A DNA stretch of 64,000 nt from positions 9,225-73,224 of the forward strand of contig NZ_KE387243.1 in NCBI RefSeq assembly GCF_000430765.1. Reading direction: 5' to 3'. Origin of the DNA: Peribacillus kribbensis DSM 17871. Lineage in GTDB: Bacteria > Bacillota > Bacilli > Bacillales > DSM-1321. Shown one piece after another: positions 27,088 through 38,700 of this stretch. The notes under the pieces are model-generated. The model was given only the letters and a program-made list of their open reading frames with translations, did not search any database and had not been told where the DNA came from. Position numbers and translations under genes: made by a program. The stretch's first letter is position 1. The number at the start of each line of letters is the position of its first letter.

Positions 27088-28092
27088 ATGAATAACTTAT
27101 TGGAAATCAAGCATCTGCAAAAACAATTTCCCCAAAAAAACAATAAACTTTTTCGGAAAAAAGAATACTTTACGGCTCTTGATGATGTCAATTTAGAAAT
27201 TAAAAAAGGAGAAATCCTTGGGCTGGTCGGGGAATCAGGTTCAGGTAAGTCCACTTTAGGCAGGATGATTATGGGCTTAACAAGTTCAAGCAGCGGATCA
27301 ATAAAATATAATGGTGAAGAAATCAGCCAATTGACTGATAAAGAAAAAATCCCTTATTACTTGAAGATGCAAATGATTTTCCAGGACAGCACCTCTTCTT
27401 TAAATCCAAGAAAAACCATTGGTGAACAAATTACCGCACCCATGTTAAGACTTGGTGTCGTTTCAAGTAAACAAGAAGCGGAAAAGGAGTCCATTGAATT
27501 ATTGAAAAAAGTTGGATTAAAATCAGAACATATCTATAGATATCCTCATGAATTTTCTGGCGGGCAGCGTCAGAGGATTGGTATTGCACGAGCCTTAGCC
27601 CTAAAACCCGAATTTCTTGTCTTGGACGAACCAACCTCGGCACTTGATGTTTCTATCCAAGCCCAGATTCTTAATCTATTATTAGATATTCAAGAAGAAT
27701 TTAATCTTACCTATTTATTCATCGGCCACAATCTAAGTGTAATAAAATTTTTCTGCCACAGAGTTGCCGTTCTTTACAAAGGGAAAATTGTGGAGATAGC
27801 CAAAAGTGATGAACTATATTCGAAACCTTTCCATCCCATTTCCAATATGTTGCTAAAATCCGTTTTGAAGCTTGAAAGACAGGAAGAATCTTCTAATCTT
27901 GAAGAAACTTTAGAGTCAACTGATATGCATACTGGCTGTTCATTTTCTGGAAAGTGCAACTATGCTTCTGCAAAATGTTATGAATCCCATCCTCAAACCA
28001 CTATACAGTATTATAGTGGGATTGAACGGTCTTATGCTTGTTATCATCCATTGAATCAGGAAACCAAAGAGTTAGAAGTGGTTTTTCCATAG
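27088..28092 (+). CDS. Peptide ABC transporter ATPase (DppF/OppF type)
   Basis: 334 residues from ATG 27088, which follows GAAGGAGG at 8 nt; the frame opens earlier inside the previous gene. Walker A GESGSGKST, signature FSGGQRQRIGIA, Walker B LVLDEPTSALD, H-loop IGHNLS (Gly-His) and the C-terminal Cys cluster GCSFSGKCNYASAKCYE are present. It ends the first peptide transporter operon. Confidence 0.93.
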   Translation: MNNLLEIKHLQKQFPQKNNKLFRKKEYFTALDDVNLEIKKGEILGLVGESGSGKSTLGRMIMGLTSSSSGSIKYNGEEISQLTDKEKIPYYLKMQMIFQDSTSSLNPRKTIGEQITAPMLRLGVVSSKQEAEKESIELLKKVGLKSEHIYRYPHEFSGGQRQRIGIARALALKPEFLVLDEPTSALDVSIQAQILNLLLDIQEEFNLTYLFIGHNLSVIKFFCHRVAVLYKGKIVEIAKSDELYSKPFHPISNMLLKSVLKLERQEESSNLEETLESTDMHTGCSFSGKCNYASAKCYESHPQTTIQYYSGIERSYACYHPLNQETKELEVVFP

Positions 28093-28741
28093 GTCCTACT
28101 AAATAATCAAAAGACTTTGTTAAAGTCTATGTAACTAATGCAAGCTTTATCCGTATGAAGCACAAGTAGCTGTTATGCATAATAAAGGTTTGGAGAAATC
28201 TATAAGTTCTGTTTTGGAGAAAAAAAGCGTGACCAGAAATAGATTCTAATTCTTTAACAGACTTAGATTGGGATAAAGCATAACTAAAACATATAAATTA
28301 ACAGGGAGGGACTATTCAGGTCCTTTTTTTTATGTTCTTAAATATGATATTGATATAAATTTTTAGGTTATTTATAGATTTTAATAATCCTATAATTATC
28401 AAGGGAAAAGGAATTATTTGTAATGTGTCGAATCATAGCTATAGGAGGGGATAAACTTGTCAAATTTAAACACATTCTTAGTTAAATACTTTCCGGCTAT
28501 GTTAAAAGACTCCAAAGATGATGAATACTAAAAGCATCTTCCGGGGCAATTATCTTCAAATACTTATTCTTAAAAGAAGCAAACGGATCCAGTTTGGAGT
28601 TTTTTGGAACTAGTTTATGTCAATCACTATCTGGCAGAGTATATGGGACTGTACTTAGCAACAATCTAATTGGAATAAAAAAAGTAAATGACTAGCGACT
28701 GTGGAATTTAGTTATATAAGGACAGAACTGAAGGTGTTGGA
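28093..28741. other. 649-bp gap with terminator and a doubtful short ORF
   Basis: A terminator lies at 28307-28332. A 24-codon frame starting TTG at 28457 and ending at 28531 (SNLNTFLVKYFPAMLKDSKD and four more residues) has a strong AGGAGGGG site 6 nt upstream. It is not recognised and could be the front of a lost gene or a leader peptide. Nothing else coding is visible. The promoter of the regulator gene at 28742 must lie here. Confidence 0.35.
28307..28332 (+). terminator. Terminator of the first peptide ABC operon
   Basis: AGGGAC / GTCCTT-type stem (28307-28312 with 28320-28325), followed by a run of eight T. Confidence 0.65.
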
Positions 28742-31411
28742 ATGAAACGCATTGATATCATATTTAATGAGCTTTCTAAAATTAAAACAGAGAAAGGAAT
28801 TAGTGCTCATGAATTAGCAGAACGCCTAAACTATGACCGAACAAATGTGAGCAGCGATTTAAATAAATTGTGGAAAGAAGGGAAAGTACAAAAATCAAAG
28901 GGAAGACCCGTGTTTTTTTCATGCAAAGAAAACGATTGCAATCATCACAGCACAAGTTTGGATCAGTTGCTAAAAGACAGTCCAAGTCTTGCTGCAGCTA
29001 TTGAGCAAGGTAAGGCAGCAATTCTTTACCCTCCCTTTGGCATGCATTGTTTAATTTTAGGAGAAACAGGTGTAGGGAAGTCCACATTTGCTGGGTTTTT
29101 GCACCAGTATGCTATTGAAACTAAAAAAATGAAAGATGATGCCCCCTTTATCACATTTAACTGTGCTGATTACGCCCATAATCCACAACTATTATTAGGA
29201 CAATTATTCGGAATTAGGAAGAGTGCCTTTACTGGAGCAACGGCCCAGCAAGGATTGATTGAAAAAGCGAACGAAGGCATTCTCTTCCTGGATGAAATTC
29301 ACCGGTTACCTTTTGAAGGTCAGGAAATGTTATTTACCTTTATTGATAAAGGTGTATTCAGGAGATTAGGAGAAACTGAAACGGAACGCAGAGCAAAGGT
29401 TTTACTTCTTGCAGCAACGACAGAAGATCCTGACTTGACCCTGTTAAAAACCTTTAATAGAAGGATTCCGATGGTTATCAGACTGCCTTCTCTCCGAGAG
29501 AGAGATCGACAGGAACGGAAAAACTTGATTTTCACTTTTTTCAGAGAAGAAGCCCTGCGTCTAGGCAAAGAAATTAGTGTTTCCCCGAACTCCATACTAT
29601 CCTTTTTATACTATCATTGCCCCAACAACATAGGACAGTTAAAGTCTGATATACAGCTCGCATGTGCAAAAGCATACGCCGACTTCGTTACAAATAAAAA
29701 GGATCGGATAAACATAAATAGTTCAGATCTGCCCGGATATTTGAGGGAAGGTCTGCTTACGGGAAATAGACATAACCATATCGTAGAATTAGGATATGAA
29801 TATTATATTTTTAATTCTGATGGAGGAAATCTAACCTTTCAGTATAATGAGGAGAAATACCATCAGAATATATATGAAAATATTGAACAAAAATTTACCG
29901 AGCTTAAGGAAAAAGGATTAAATAATGAAGAATTAGAGCTTTTGATGAATATCGATATTGATAAATATTTTTCTCAATATATATATGGAGTGAATCAGCG
30001 TATCAATATTGAGGACTTGACAAAGGTCATTGACCCCAAGGTGATTGATTTAGCTGAGAACTTGGTTCGGTATGCAGAAGAACAGCTTCAAAAATCACTA
30101 AATCAACAGGTGATGCTTGGACTTTCACTGCATGTTCAAACCGCTATAGACAGAATTAAGAATGGCAGTAAGATCATTAATCCGCAATTAAACAAGATTA
30201 GAAAAACCTATAACAAAGAATTTAATATTGCACTTACCTGTATCAAAATGATTGAGGAAAGTATCGACATTGATTTGCCGATAGATGAAGCGGCATTTTT
30301 AACTATGTTTTTCGTGTTTGAAAGTCAAGTAATTGGTCAGGAAGACGGTCAAGTAGAAGTTGTGGTCATCATGCATGGAATCGGTACTGCTCCGGCAATG
30401 GTGGAAGTAACAAATCAGCTTTTAAGCTCTAACCACGCTAAGGCTATGGACATGCCGCTTCATATTGATCCAAAGGAAGTCTACCAAAAACTAAAAATAT
30501 TTGTTGAAAATAGAGTTACACGAAAAGGTTTATTATTGCTTGTTGATATGGGGTCACTCGTAAGGTTCGGTGAAATGCTTGAAAAAGAAATGGGCGTGCC
30601 GGTACGTGTTGTTTCAATGGTGAGTACTCCTCATGTAATAGAAGGAACCAGGAAAGCTATCGTCGGCTATTCGCTAGATGAAATATACCAGGATTTGCTA
30701 AACCTAAATTCTTTTTATACAAAAGAGGAAGAAATTGAACGTGTAGAGAACAAAAAAATGGCAATTGTTACTGCCTGCCTTACAGGTAAAGGAACTGCTG
30801 CAGTATTGAAAAAAATACTTACAAGTTATTTGAAGTTTGATGAGAAAAAAGTAAGGATTATTCCTATTAATCTTACAGATCAGACAGCAATCCATGCGAA
30901 GCTTGATGAAATGCGTAAACACCATAAAATTATATCTATTGTCAGCAACTTTCCGATGAAGGTAGATGTTAAACAATTTGATCTTGAGGAAGTACTGAGT
31001 TTAAGGGCGGTTAGAATTATTCAGGACATTATCGACACAGAAGAGGCTTATTTGAAAATGGCGGAAACGCTAGCCCATCATTTACACCATATCAATGATC
31101 AGGGACTCATCCCTTTAATCCGGGGCTGTGTAGAAGAGTTGCATAGTAGCTTGAACACTCAATTTAATAGCCATGATTTGATTGGAGTCGTTCTGCATAT
31201 TAGTTGTATGGTTGATAGACTAGCCGGCAGAGACTTCTCGGTTACCTGCAAGGATAAAGAACGAATAATCAATGAACATTATGCGTTATACAAATCTATA
31301 AAACAATCACTTCATCGCATTGAACATAGATACAGAATTCAAATTACAGATGATGAGATTTGCAACATGGTGCATTTCTTTGATTTCAAAGGACAAATTC
31401 CAATAAATTAA
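28742..31411 (+). CDS. Sigma-54-dependent PTS-regulated activator (LevR/CelR type)
   Basis: 889 residues. In order, an N-terminal winged HTH (about 1-60, ISAHELAERLNYDRTNVSSDL) is followed by an AAA+ sigma-54 activator domain. That domain has Walker A GETGVGKS at 107-114, the sigma-54 contact loop KSAFTGA at 160-166 and Walker B ILFLDE at 180-185. A PRD follows (LSLHVQTAIDRIK), then a mannose-type EIIA domain (VVVIMHGIGTAPAMVEV), an EIIB-like part (TACLTGKGTAAVLKK) and a final PRD (VVLHISCMVDRL). PTS phosphorylation of its His residues should switch it between states. It lies upstream of, and surely controls, the sigma-54 promoter at 31680. Confidence 0.93.
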   Translation: MKRIDIIFNELSKIKTEKGISAHELAERLNYDRTNVSSDLNKLWKEGKVQKSKGRPVFFSCKENDCNHHSTSLDQLLKDSPSLAAAIEQGKAAILYPPFGMHCLILGETGVGKSTFAGFLHQYAIETKKMKDDAPFITFNCADYAHNPQLLLGQLFGIRKSAFTGATAQQGLIEKANEGILFLDEIHRLPFEGQEMLFTFIDKGVFRRLGETETERRAKVLLLAATTEDPDLTLLKTFNRRIPMVIRLPSLRERDRQERKNLIFTFFREEALRLGKEISVSPNSILSFLYYHCPNNIGQLKSDIQLACAKAYADFVTNKKDRININSSDLPGYLREGLLTGNRHNHIVELGYEYYIFNSDGGNLTFQYNEEKYHQNIYENIEQKFTELKEKGLNNEELELLMNIDIDKYFSQYIYGVNQRINIEDLTKVIDPKVIDLAENLVRYAEEQLQKSLNQQVMLGLSLHVQTAIDRIKNGSKIINPQLNKIRKTYNKEFNIALTCIKMIEESIDIDLPIDEAAFLTMFFVFESQVIGQEDGQVEVVVIMHGIGTAPAMVEVTNQLLSSNHAKAMDMPLHIDPKEVYQKLKIFVENRVTRKGLLLLVDMGSLVRFGEMLEKEMGVPVRVVSMVSTPHVIEGTRKAIVGYSLDEIYQDLLNLNSFYTKEEEIERVENKKMAIVTACLTGKGTAAVLKKILTSYLKFDEKKVRIIPINLTDQTAIHAKLDEMRKHHKIISIVSNFPMKVDVKQFDLEEVLSLRAVRIIQDIIDTEEAYLKMAETLAHHLHHINDQGLIPLIRGCVEELHSSLNTQFNSHDLIGVVLHISCMVDRLAGRDFSVTCKDKERIINEHYALYKSIKQSLHRIEHRYRIQITDDEICNMVHFFDFKGQIPIN

Positions 31412-31446
31412 GAAGGTTTGCAAATGTTTCATGCAGACTTTTTTTT
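31411..31446 (+). terminator. Terminator after the LevR-type gene
   Basis: Imperfect stem AAGGTTTGCA / TGCAGACTT, followed by ten T, immediately after the stop codon. Confidence 0.7.
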
Positions 31447-31656
31447 TTTGAGACTAGCGAGGGAAGCATAGGAATAGACACAATATTCAATTCAATGTAT
31501 CAAACACCGTGGATTCATTTCTAAATGGCAATTTTTTTCAATGCATGATAATTACTATCTTACACACAATCGATACACTACTCTATTCTTGCTTAATATT
31601 GGAACACACATTTAAAACACTAACTAAGTAAAAAAACACATTAACAATGAATGAAA

Positions 31657-31670
31657 TGAAAACGCTTTAA
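31657..31670 (+). promoter_or_regulatory. cre-like CcpA site
   Basis: TGAAAACGCTTTAA matches the catabolite-responsive-element core, ten bases before the sigma-54 -24 element, well placed for glucose repression of the PTS operon. Confidence 0.5.
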
Positions 31671-31679
31671 TTTTTAGTG

Positions 31680-31696
31680 TTGGCACAGAACTTGCA
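31680..31696 (+). promoter_or_regulatory. Sigma-54 (-24/-12) promoter of the PTS operon
   Basis: TTGGCACAGAACTTGCA: the GG of the -24 box and the GC of the -12 box have the required spacing, and TGGCACNNNNNTTGCA matches the consensus fully. The operon start codon is 33 bp downstream and the activator gene is directly upstream. Confidence 0.92.
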
Positions 31697-31728
31697 TTAA
31701 TATTAGGAAAACAAGAGGAGGAAAAATC

Positions 31729-32037
31729 ATGAATATTTTATTAGTATGTGCAGCAGGTATGTCTACAAGCTTACTCGTTCAAAAGATGGAAGAATCAGCA
31801 GAAGAAAAGGGAATAACAACAAGAATTTGGGCGGTTTCAATGGATGAAGCCAGAGCAAATATCGGTGATGCTAATGTTGTGCTCATTGGGCCACAGGTTC
31901 GCTACAAGCTGCAGCAATTTAGGGAAATGGCGGATGAGAAAGGGGTGCCAATCGATGTCATAAATCCTGTTGATTATGGAATGGTAAATGGTGAGAAAGT
32001 TCTGGAGTTTGCCATCAATATGAAGAACCAGGGTTAG
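31729..32037 (+). CDS. PTS lactose/cellobiose-family EIIB
   Basis: 102 residues. The phosphorylated cysteine is Cys7 in [14 protein letters not shown], the standard EIIB-Cel active loop. It transfers phosphate from EIIA to the incoming beta-glucoside bound to EIIC. GAGGAGGAAAAATC precedes the ATG. First gene of the sigma-54 operon. Confidence 0.95.
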   Translation: MNILLVCAAGMSTSLLVQKMEESAEEKGITTRIWAVSMDEARANIGDANVVLIGPQVRYKLQQFREMADEKGVPIDVINPVDYGMVNGEKVLEFAINMKNQG

Positions 32038-32090
32038 AACCGTGATGAGGAGACCTATATTAATACGAGATAATGAGGAGGATATAATGA

Positions 32091-33431
32091 ATGAATCGAT
32101 TTACTAGATTCCTGGAAGAAAAGTTTATGCCTACAGCCGCAAGAATTGGGCAGCAGAGGCATTTACAGGCCATAAGGGATGGAATTATTTTGACAATGCC
32201 GTTAACGATTATAGGATCCTTATTTTTAATACTCGCCTTTATACCAATCCCGGGATATGAAGGATTTATGAAAGGTTTATTTGGAAGTAACTGGATGGAT
32301 AATATGTTATCCCCTGTCGGAGTGACGTTTGACCTACTTGCCCTATTCGTTGCTTTTGGCGTTGCCTATCGCCTTGCAGAGCGGTATAAGCTTGACCCAT
32401 TGTCCGTTGCAGCAATTTCAGTTGCAGGTTTCTTCCTTGTAACACCTTACAAAATTCCTTTTGTTCCTGAAGGAGCGGATAAAGCAGTTGAGGTTTCAGG
32501 TATTCCTCTAGCACTCACAGGGAGTAAGGGTATGTTTGTTGCAATCATTGTAGCTATTATTGCAACTGAAATTTATCGTTATATTGTTAAGAAAAACATC
32601 GTATTCAAAATGCCAGATGGTGTTCCTCCCGCAGTAGCTAAATCTTTTGCATCACTCATTCCAGGATTTGCTGTCATTGTGACGTTATGGGTTATCCGAA
32701 TGGTTCTTCAGAATACACCTTTTGGTACCATGCATAATATTGTAGGTGAGCTTCTTGGAAAGCCGCTTTCTCACCTTGGAGGGTCATTAGCAGGTGCTCT
32801 TATTGCGGTAATCATTGCACAAATGCTTTGGGTAACAGGTATTCACGGCCAAGCATTGGTGTGGGGCATTATGTCTCCTGTTTGGTTAGCTCTTACAGAT
32901 GAAAATAGACTTGCCTATACTGCCGGGGAACATATACCTAACGTTGTTAATTCTCAATTTATGGATATTTTCTATTCAATAGGCGGCTCTGGTACAACAT
33001 TGGGATTAGCACTTATCATTTTCTTTAGAGCACAAAGTAAGCAAATGAAGCAGCTTGGCAGGTTAGCACTTGCGCCGGGGTTCTTTAATATTAACGAACC
33101 AATTACTTTTGGCATGCCAATGATCATGAATCCAATTATGATGATCCCTTTTATTGGTGTACCAATTGTAGTGGTAACTCTTTCTTACTTTGCAATGGAT
33201 TTAGGCTTAGTCGCTAAAACAGCCGGCGTAATGGTTCCATGGACTACACCTGCCCCAATTGGTGGTTTCCTTGCCACAGGCGGAAAAATATCAGGAGCTG
33301 TTTTGCAATTGTTCAGCGTAGTGCTATCTGCAGCTTTATATTATCCATTTTTTAGAATATGGGATAAGCAGAAACTGCAGGAAGAAGGCGGAATTTCTAA
33401 AAAGAATGGTGGTGTAACAAAATCTGCATAG
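32091..33431 (+). CDS. PTS lactose/cellobiose-family EIIC permease
   Basis: 446 residues with about ten membrane helices. Family landmarks include RHLQAIRDGIILTMPLTIIG at the start and the substrate-site segment FFNINEPITFGMPMIMNP. It imports and phosphorylates a beta-glucoside such as cellobiose together with EIIB and EIIA. GAGGAGGATATA precedes the start; the ATG three bases upstream is out of frame. Confidence 0.95.
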   Translation: MNRFTRFLEEKFMPTAARIGQQRHLQAIRDGIILTMPLTIIGSLFLILAFIPIPGYEGFMKGLFGSNWMDNMLSPVGVTFDLLALFVAFGVAYRLAERYKLDPLSVAAISVAGFFLVTPYKIPFVPEGADKAVEVSGIPLALTGSKGMFVAIIVAIIATEIYRYIVKKNIVFKMPDGVPPAVAKSFASLIPGFAVIVTLWVIRMVLQNTPFGTMHNIVGELLGKPLSHLGGSLAGALIAVIIAQMLWVTGIHGQALVWGIMSPVWLALTDENRLAYTAGEHIPNVVNSQFMDIFYSIGGSGTTLGLALIIFFRAQSKQMKQLGRLALAPGFFNINEPITFGMPMIMNPIMMIPFIGVPIVVVTLSYFAMDLGLVAKTAGVMVPWTTPAPIGGFLATGGKISGAVLQLFSVVLSAALYYPFFRIWDKQKLQEEGGISKKNGGVTKSA

Positions 33432-33555
33432 TCAATATAGTACAGTATCTCTTTTTTCCTTTTTCTATTTATTAACTTTGTTCTAGATAAAGTAATTAGT
33501 AAATCACGCCGAAGATTCTAAATGAAGAATATTATCAAGCTGAGGAGGGTGAAGC

Positions 33556-33888
33556 ATGAATTCAGAGGAACAAATCTTTAAGTTAATACTTCACAGCGGA
33601 AATGGCCGAAGTTTTGCTATGGAAGCGATTGGACTTGCTAAAACCAACAATTTTGAAGGTGCCTATGAAAAAATTAGGCTTTCAGGTGAAGAATTAGTTC
33701 AAGCACATCATATCCAAACTCAACTTATACAGAATGAGATTCGGGGAGACAAGGTGGAGATGTCACTTTTAATGGTTCATGCACAAGATCATCTCATGAA
33801 TGCTCTTAGTATTAAAGATTTATCTGAAGAATTCGTGGACATGTACCAAAAGGTTGAGGAATCCATAAATAGAACACAGGTATTATAA
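33556..33888 (+). CDS. PTS lactose/cellobiose-family EIIA
   Basis: 110 residues, an all-helical EIIA. HSGNGRSFAMEAI near the start and the phospho-histidine segment VHAQDHLMNA (His75-His79 region) define the family. It receives phosphate from HPr. AGGAGGGTGAAGC precedes the ATG. Confidence 0.95.
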   Translation: MNSEEQIFKLILHSGNGRSFAMEAIGLAKTNNFEGAYEKIRLSGEELVQAHHIQTQLIQNEIRGDKVEMSLLMVHAQDHLMNALSIKDLSEEFVDMYQKVEESINRTQVL

Positions 33889-33904
33889 CAAGCGAGATTT
33901 CTAG

Positions 33905-35359
<1,455 letters not shown>

Positions 35360-35370
35360 TTCTTTTTTTG

Positions 35371-35405
35371 AAAGTCAGCGGAAAAGTATTTGCTGCTGAC
35401 TTTTA
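35371..35405 (+). terminator. Terminator-like hairpin after the PTS operon
   Basis: AAAGTCAGC (35371-35379) pairs with GCTGACTTT (35395-35403), followed by TAAATT. The T-tract is weak. Confidence 0.6.
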
Positions 35406-35568
35406 AATTCACTTAGAATCGGTTTACATAGAGGATTAATTTAGATTTATAATTAAACTAAAAAAAAATATTGTCTCATTAATAATTGTAAAGAATATTA
35501 GAGGGGATCTTAAATGTTCTCTTTTCTATTGATAAAAATCAACAACGTCGTTTAACAGAGTGTTACAT

Positions 35569-35591
35569 AAAAAGATCCCTTATTAGGGATC
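35569..35591 (-). terminator. Terminator on the minus strand
   Basis: GATCCCT (35574-35580) / AGGGATC (35585-35591), followed on the minus strand by TTTTT. It overlaps the end of the 103-codon frame. Confidence 0.7.
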
Positions 35592-35901
35592 AATCCAGGG
35601 TATATTCCACCTGCTGTTCTGGTGTAATATCCTCATATGTGTCATTATCCGCTGATGAAATAAAAACTAATTTCAACTTATGAATATCTTCCTTGCCTTT
35701 ACCTAATACTATTCCATAAAAATCTTCCTGGGTGACTTTCCCCAAAAATTCATTATCAAAATTAGATGTTAGAATACTTTGGTTCGGGTCCAACTGCTCC
35801 CCTTTATCGGTTACAACTCTATGCAAGCTATTCCAAGCGATATTCTTACAACTTGAATAAGAGTGAATAATCATAAAAAAAAATGGGAGCCCCTTTATCA
35901 T
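35590..35901 (-). CDS. Short hypothetical ORF, possibly a gene remnant
   Basis: 103 codons ending at a proper terminator. The C-terminal ~80 residues (LDPNQSILTSNFDNEFLGKV to EQQVEYTLD) look like real protein, while the N-terminal ~25 residues (MIKGLPFFFMIIHSYSSCK) do not. There is no clear ribosome site. It follows the composite pseudogene on the same strand and may be another surviving tail of that decayed block. Function not recognised. Confidence 0.4.
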   Translation of the reverse strand: MIKGLPFFFMIIHSYSSCKNIAWNSLHRVVTDKGEQLDPNQSILTSNFDNEFLGKVTQEDFYGIVLGKGKEDIHKLKLVFISSADNDTYEDITPEQQVEYTLD

Positions 35902-35937
35902 TTTGGGATTCCCAATATTACGGAACTTCTATCTGTT

Positions 35938-37201
35938 TTAAACCGTTTCATTTTTGATGGTTTTTGCATTGGTATGATTACACTCACTTACGGGCTTAGT
36001 TGCATGTCCTTGGTCATCAGTACACCAAGACTGAGATTGAAACGCGAGAAATATTCCCACCCATCGATTTTCTTCCTCAAAGTGAATAAGAACGCCGCCA
36101 TCTTGCCATATTCCATCGTCACTTTGCCACCTGGAACTATTCCCTGGCTTCATATGAATATCGTGAATGCCTCTGCCTGGTGAAAAACCAAAGTATTTGT
36201 CTTTTCCATTTTCATGTTTAAACTTTTCTCCATAGGCATAAACTGTAGCATTCTTACTTTTCGCTTCATTTATATTGTTACTGACTTTTTCAGAGAAGAG
36301 ATTACCTTTTGTATGCTTAAGGAGATGGTGATTACCGAATTAAAATGCAATAACGAAACAATTGCTACCAAATCTCCAAACGCTTCATGGTGCGCATGAT
36401 ATTCAGGAGTATCTTTACCTAAACGTGGCCATCCAATTGTTGAATTTTTAATGGTATGACCTGTTTCTATGAGCTAGTACATCAAAGTTTTCACAATAAG
36501 GGTTCGTATTATCAATACTGCCATCCGGGTTACGACCAAATCCAAATTCTAGAAAACCGTATCCAGAGTGGGCATTCTCCCAATCTACTCGTACAATTAG
36601 TTCGTTTTAGAGAAATCTCTGTGGAAAAACCACTTAATTGGGTGTCCCAAATATCTAAGACACGTCTAACAGTAGCAAACATGGTCCTAAAGGATAATGC
36701 AAATATCATTTGGGTTGATATAGTCAAAATGTCCTTGTGCGTCTGGCATCACAGGCGGAAAATGGGCCTCCTTATATGGAGGACCTTCTCCTTCAAACCG
36801 ATACTCCCTTTTGTCCTTAGCATCATTTAGGTACATTTTATTATCCTCTGGTCCTGCATTAATTGAATAATGATTAAAACGACGAAACAATGTCTGCCGC
36901 TGAAAAGCTTATATTAATAAATATACGGGAATAAGGGATTATAAACATTGTTTAAGTAGAAAACACGTATTGTACGCCTTTTATGGGTTATCCATACTAT
37001 TCGAATGAAGATGAGGGAGTTCATAACTATTATTACAATGATGATGTATGAGGGGGTTCTACCGCTGGCATATCCTGGATCCGATACGATTTGCGGAGGA
37101 CCTATAGGTGACGACCTAGCAAAGTGGCGTAAACAAGAATGGTCTTTTTGAACGACAGGATGACGTTTCATCGGTTGTTTATTGGTATCAAAGTGAGACA
37201 C
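35938..37201 (-). pseudogene. Composite ruin: gluzincin-type metallopeptidase joined to DUF2278 (YukJ-like) tail
   Basis: Read on the minus strand from 37201, pieces of a large metallopeptidase appear in order: MSHFDTNKQPMKRHPVVQKDH and FATVRRVLDIWDTQLSG. These are followed by NFDVLAHETGHTI (zinc helix, HETGH) and HHEAFGDLVAIVSLLHF (third-ligand helix), near 36330-36480. About five frame changes break it. Around 36290 the reading passes without a gap into KVSNNINEAKSKNATVYAYG and DKYFGFSPGRGIHDIHM, then DDGIWQDGGVLIHF and FLAFQSQSW. That is the C-terminus of a DUF2278 protein. A deletion seems to have fused two dead neighbours. Confidence 0.7.
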
Positions 37202-37610
37202 ACAACAAGTTCAATCCTTTGATGAGGAAAGAGGATCGTCATCAAAGATAAACTTCCGAACCCTGCTATTAGCAGGGTTCGTTTTAGGTGGTCATTTATT
37301 ATTAGCAGATGGAAAGATAGTGACCCAAAACAATACGCTAACCGCCGTTCATCTGCTCCACAAGTGTCTCGGTATATATATAGTCAAGGAAGAACAAGAT
37401 TATTAGCTGTCATTTACGGCTTGAATATTGACGTTGCGCATTTGAGTAGTTTGGCAGAAAAAATGCCAGGTAATGGTGGCATTTGCAGGGTTATATAGTT
37501 GGGATTATTTAACATACTAGTAGTAACATAATAAACGGAATTAAGCATATGTAGAGCCCTTGAAACCAAGAAGTTGTTTTTCTAGGATTTGGCCAAGGCT
37601 ATAAAAATTA
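37202..37610. other. 409-bp gap with terminator and coding-like scraps
   Basis: A strong 11-bp hairpin lies at 37257-37281. Downstream, plus-strand frames GHLLLADGKIVTQNNTLTAV and LLAVIYGLNIDVAHLSSLAE look protein-like but are in different frames and end in stops (about 37290-37500). I cannot name the family. No intact gene is present. Confidence 0.35.
37257..37286 (+). terminator. Rho-independent terminator-like hairpin
   Basis: CGAACCCTGCT (37257-37267) / AGCAGGGTTCG (37271-37281), followed by TTTTA. The gene it served is lost. Confidence 0.65.
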
Positions 37611-38609
37611 TTATGGTACCCTAACTAAGTTAGAGCTGTTTCGTTCAATCAAAGTGGGCTTCAATTTGATTTGAACAGGTTTAGAAGATACTTCATTTTC
37701 CATCCGATTTAATAATAGTTCAAACGTTGTTGTTACCATTTCCTCGATAGGCTGATGGATGCTTGAAATCCCCATGATTTTTGCAAGGTATGTGTCATCA
37801 AATCCAATAATGTTTAGATCCTCTGGCACGGAAATTCCTCTATCTTTAGCAGCATTTATGAATTCTAGAGCCATAATATCATTTGCTGCAAATGCACATG
37901 TAAAATCAATAATATTCCCTACTTGATTCAAATAGGATTCAATATCACGCCGCATTAGTATATTATTCGTGGAGGATTCCTCTAGCTGAACATAATTCTC
38001 TTCTTTTAATTTCATACCATTTTCGTTTAATGCCATTCGGTAACCAAAATATTTGTCATCAGGTTCAGTTCCAATGAATCCAAATGATTTATGGCCGGAA
38101 TGGATAAACTTTTCCGCTACTATTTTCCCAGCTAAAGCATGATCGAGACCTACACTATCCAAAAATTTACGGTTTTGAGTGATTACGACTGATGGAGTCG
38201 ATAGCTTGCTGATTCGCTCGACATTATAATCACCAGTTGGGACAATAATCATTCCATCCACTTGACGGGAGATAAAATTCTGAACGCTCTCCCATTCCTG
38301 AATGGGATTATGGTTTGAATTATGCAACAGAATGTTATAACCATGTTTGCGTGCTTGCGACTCCAATTGATCTATTAATTCAATAAAATAGGGATTATAT
38401 GTTTCTGTAATGCAAACACCGATGATGTGTGAATGACTCCTTTTTAGTGTTTGTGCTGCTTTATTGGGAATAAATCCAACTTTGTCAATAACATCAAGAA
38501 CACGTTTAGCGGATTCTTCGTTGACTCCTGTATTTCCATTTATTACACGTGAAACGGTAGACTGCGAAACGTTGGCTAGTTTTGCAATCTCCTTCATTGT
38601 CATTTTCAT
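37611..38609 (-). CDS. LacI-family sugar repressor
   Basis: 332 residues. The N-terminal HTH TMKEIAKLANVSQSTVSRVI and hinge helix NKAAQTLKRS are standard, followed by a periplasmic-binding-like effector domain (IIGVCITETYNPYFIELIDQ). It is divergent from the sugar ABC/GH32 operon. The palindrome GAATACGTATTC at 38626-38637, just ahead of its own start, and a matching GAATACGTTTTC ahead of the operon are probable operators. So it likely represses both units until a fructan-derived sugar is present (inference). Confidence 0.93.
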   Translation of the reverse strand: MKMTMKEIAKLANVSQSTVSRVINGNTGVNEESAKRVLDVIDKVGFIPNKAAQTLKRSHSHIIGVCITETYNPYFIELIDQLESQARKHGYNILLHNSNHNPIQEWESVQNFISRQVDGMIIVPTGDYNVERISKLSTPSVVITQNRKFLDSVGLDHALAGKIVAEKFIHSGHKSFGFIGTEPDDKYFGYRMALNENGMKLKEENYVQLEESSTNNILMRRDIESYLNQVGNIIDFTCAFAANDIMALEFINAAKDRGISVPEDLNIIGFDDTYLAKIMGISSIHQPIEEMVTTTFELLLNRMENEVSSKPVQIKLKPTLIERNSSNLVRVP

Positions 38610-38625
38610 ATTATGACTCCTTTTG

Positions 38626-38637
38626 GAATACGTATTC
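38626..38637. promoter_or_regulatory. Probable LacI operator 1 (autoregulatory)
   Basis: Perfect 12-bp palindrome GAATACGTATTC, 17 bp upstream of the lacI-type start codon. The central ACGT/CG step is typical of LacI-family sites. Confidence 0.65.
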
Positions 38638-38700
38638 AGTATGATAATTTTATTCGAACAACTTAACTTCCCACTTAATCATATAAATAAATTAGAAATT

